From Acidobacteriaceae bacterium (GTDB lineage Bacteria; Acidobacteriota; Terriglobia; Terriglobales; Acidobacteriaceae), in contig PMTP01000125.1 in NCBI GenBank assembly GCA_003167305.1, positions 1 to 6,614 on the forward strand: 6,614 nucleotides of DNA, read 5' to 3'. The notes under the pieces are model-generated. The model was not told the origin of the DNA. It was given only the letters and a program-made list of their open reading frames with translations, and made no database searches. The position numbers and the translations under genes are program-made. Positions 5,065-6,614 of this stretch are shown here, one piece after another. The first letter of the stretch is position 1; the number at the start of each line of letters is the position of its first letter.

Positions 5065-6180
5065 TCACCCCACCACGCTGGCCGCCGCCGTCCATGGCCG
5101 CTGCTGGCTCTCGCCCACGCCGCGGTAGGTCAGCTTGCCCAGCCAGGTGTTCAGCCCCTCGGCCAGGCCCGCATCCTGACGAAGCGCCTCGCGCGCGCCC
5201 AGGTTGGCGATGCGCAGCAGATAGGGAAAGGTCGAGTTGGTCAGCGCCAGCGTCGAGGTGTGCGGCACCGCTCCGGGCATATTGGTGACGCAGTAATGCA
5301 CCACGCCATCCACCACAAAACTCGGATTGGAGTGCGAGGTTGGCCTGGCCGTCTCCACGCAGCCGCCCTGGTCGATGGCCACGTCGACGATCACCGCGCC
5401 CTTCTTCATCTCGGCCACCATGGCTCGGGTCACGATCCGGGGCGCCGTTGCGCCGGGAATCAGCACGCCGCCGATCACCAGATCCGCCTCTTGCGTTACG
5501 TGGGCCAGGTTGTAGCTGTTCGAGGCCAGCGTGTAGACCCGCCCGCCGAAGATATCATCCAGCTCGCGCAGCCGATTCAGGTTCACATCCACGATTGTTA
5601 CCTTGGCGCCAAAGCCCAGAGCGACCTTGGCCGCGTTGGTGCCCACCACGCCGCCGCCCAGGATGGTGACGTGAGCCGGCGGCACACCCGGCACGCCGCC
5701 CAGCAGAATCCCGCGCCCGCCGCGCTCTTTTTCCAGGTACGCAGCCCCCACCTGCACGCTCATGCGCCCCGCCACTTCGCTCATCGGAGTCAGCAGCGGC
5801 AGCGTGCCCCGGCGGTCGCGAACGGTCTCATAGGCGATGCCGATCACCTTCGCTTCCAGCAGCTTGTCGGTCAGCTCCTGGAGAGGCGCCAAGTGCAGAT
5901 AAGTCAACAGCACCAGCCCCTCGCGGAAGTACGCGTACTCTTTCTCAATGGGCTCCTTGACCTTGACCACCGTCTCGGAGTTGCTCCAGACGGCTCCGGC
6001 CTCGCCCACAATCTCCGCGCCAGCGCTCTGGTACTCGGCATCTGGAAAGCCGGATTGCGCGCCGGCCTGGGTCTCCACCAGTACGGTATGCCCAGCCTCG
6101 CAAAGCGCCTTCACGCCCGCCGGGGTCACGCCTACCCGTGCTTCACTGTCCTTGATCTCCTTGGGAACGCCGATCTTCAT
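5065..6180 (-). CDS. ald: Alanine dehydrogenase (NAD-dependent)
   Basis: A 371-residue protein, the normal length for the family. It catalyses reversible oxidative deamination of L-alanine to pyruvate and ammonia with NAD+, in the cytoplasm. The [10 protein letters not shown] start is diagnostic. Substrate and catalytic residues known from characterised alanine dehydrogenases are all present: R15, K75 (VKVKEP), H96 (YLHLAP) and D270 (AIDQGG). The Rossmann segment reads [12 protein letters not shown] (173-184), and D198 follows at the end of the next strand (IVDVN), fitting NAD rather than [14 protein letters not shown] (301-310) is also a family hallmark. The start is supported by AGGAGG 7 bases upstream (plus-strand 6188-6193). 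The gene is transcribed towards the VWA-like gene and away from the partial gene at 6342. Nothing suggests damage. Confidence 0.97.
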   Translation of the reverse strand: MKIGVPKEIKDSEARVGVTPAGVKALCEAGHTVLVETQAGAQSGFPDAEYQSAGAEIVGEAGAVWSNSETVVKVKEPIEKEYAYFREGLVLLTYLHLAPLQELTDKLLEAKVIGIAYETVRDRRGTLPLLTPMSEVAGRMSVQVGAAYLEKERGGRGILLGGVPGVPPAHVTILGGGVVGTNAAKVALGFGAKVTIVDVNLNRLRELDDIFGGRVYTLASNSYNLAHVTQEADLVIGGVLIPGATAPRIVTRAMVAEMKKGAVIVDVAIDQGGCVETARPTSHSNPSFVVDGVVHYCVTNMPGAVPHTSTLALTNSTFPYLLRIANLGAREALRQDAGLAEGLNTWLGKLTYRGVGESQQRPWTAAASVVG

Positions 6181-6341
6181 TGCTGTTCCTCCTGTGCGGC
6201 TACAGCCAGTTGGATGCAGGCCGGGGAAGACCGGCTTCGGCTAACTAGGAAAAAACTCGATGCGCCTGGCCGCAAACTGTGCTTCAATGTTCTTGGCCCC
6301 AAAAAATGGGATTGCGGACAACCAGTAAAAGGGGATGACTG
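6181..6341. other. Divergent intergenic region between ald and the partial gene
   Basis: These 161 bases must hold the promoters of both ald (leftward) and the gene starting at 6342 (rightward). The ald ribosome binding site (AGGAGG on the minus strand, 6193-6188) is clear. I found no -10/-35 pair good enough to call for either direction. No operator-like perfect palindrome of 8 bp or more was noticed. Confidence 0.5.
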
Positions 6342-6614
6342 ATGATAGATGAGGATCCGAGATTTCCCAACCGCAAGAAACGTGAGCCGGATCCGTTGCC
6401 TCTCAGCAATCAGCTCGCGAACGCGAGTCATCAAGATCCCCATAGCGAGATCGCAGAAGACGAAAAGCTACCTGTCAGCTTCTACCGTGTGATTGAATCG
6501 GATCCGGAGACTCCCGCCGAAAAGATCGCCGCACCGGTGCTGCCCCCTCCCATCGCCGCGCCCGCGGACGAGGCCCGCGAAACTCCCGCCGGTGAAACTC
6601 TCCTCTCCCGGCTG
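6342..6614 (+). CDS. Partial gene: proline- and acid-rich, probably disordered N-terminus
   Basis: The frame opens at ATG 6342 and stays open for 91 codons to the window end, so the C-terminus is missing. AAGGGG at 6329-6334, 7 bases ahead, acts as the ribosome binding site. An in-frame TGA at 6336-6338 rules out any earlier ATG, GTG or TTG start. The visible part begins MIDEDPRFPNRKKREPDP, is rich in Pro, Glu, Asp and Ala (for example APVLPPPIAAPADEA near residues 67-81), and has no signal peptide, membrane segment or recognisable domain. Such a stretch is typical of a disordered cytoplasmic tail ahead of a domain that would lie outside the window. I do not recognise the protein. The codon pattern is GC-rich in third positions, as in neighbouring genes. 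Confidence 0.65.
   Translation, partial: MIDEDPRFPNRKKREPDPLPLSNQLANASHQDPHSEIAEDEKLPVSFYRVIESDPETPAEKIAAPVLPPPIAAPADEARETPAGETLLSRL

Noticed and set aside
5260..6342. A 360-codon plus-strand frame opposite ald
   Set aside because: The His/Arg/Gln-rich composition is typical of an antisense frame. Alanine dehydrogenase on the minus strand is complete and motif-perfect.

Overview
The window looks like chromosomal DNA from an Acidobacteriota (Terriglobia-like) genome. The strongest pointer is an exported protein of the 'VWFA-related Acidobacterial domain' type (3356-4828). The GC-rich coding regions, and intergenic spaces filled with short palindromic repeats built on CCCAGGTCTC/GAGACCTGGG and CACTGACCACTG, fit the same reading. 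No species assignment is possible from the sequence alone.

Layout, left to right. (1) 25-846 (+): a PhzF/YddE-type isomerase that lacks the family's N-terminus. An in-frame stop lies just upstream, and the C-terminal part carries an odd, AT-richer insertion and tail, so it may be a decayed gene. (2) 847-1243: a gap with no convincing gene and one clean hairpin just before the next gene. (3) 1244-1666 (+): a stand-alone receiver-domain response regulator whose switch Thr is a Gly. (4) 1666-1799: a roughly 134-bp imperfect palindrome. (5) 1886-2884 (+): a membrane-anchored PIN-TRAM protein of the YacL type. (6) 2885-3143: a repeat-bearing spacer. (7) 3144-3320 (+): a 58-residue cysteine-rich protein. 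(8) 3356-4828 (+): the secreted VWA-like protein, 35 bp downstream and probably cotranscribed with the small gene. (9) 4829-5064: a spacer between convergent genes with a second copy of the repeat, containing a perfect 10-bp hairpin. (10) 5065-6180 (-): a complete alanine dehydrogenase. (11) 6342-6614 (+): the start of a divergently transcribed, proline-rich, probably disordered protein that runs off the window.

The genes do not form one obvious pathway. Alanine dehydrogenase is ordinary nitrogen/carbon metabolism, and the PIN-TRAM protein is a widespread putative membrane ribonuclease. The receiver protein is a signalling part without an output domain. The less explained part is the 3.0-5.04 kb block, where the Cys-rich small gene and the VWA-like gene are bracketed by two 72-bp direct repeats that are 63/72 identical. 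I see no CRISPR array, tRNA, rRNA, transposase or phage gene. No clearly new biological system is evident. The small Cys-rich gene and the repeat families are the items most worth following up.
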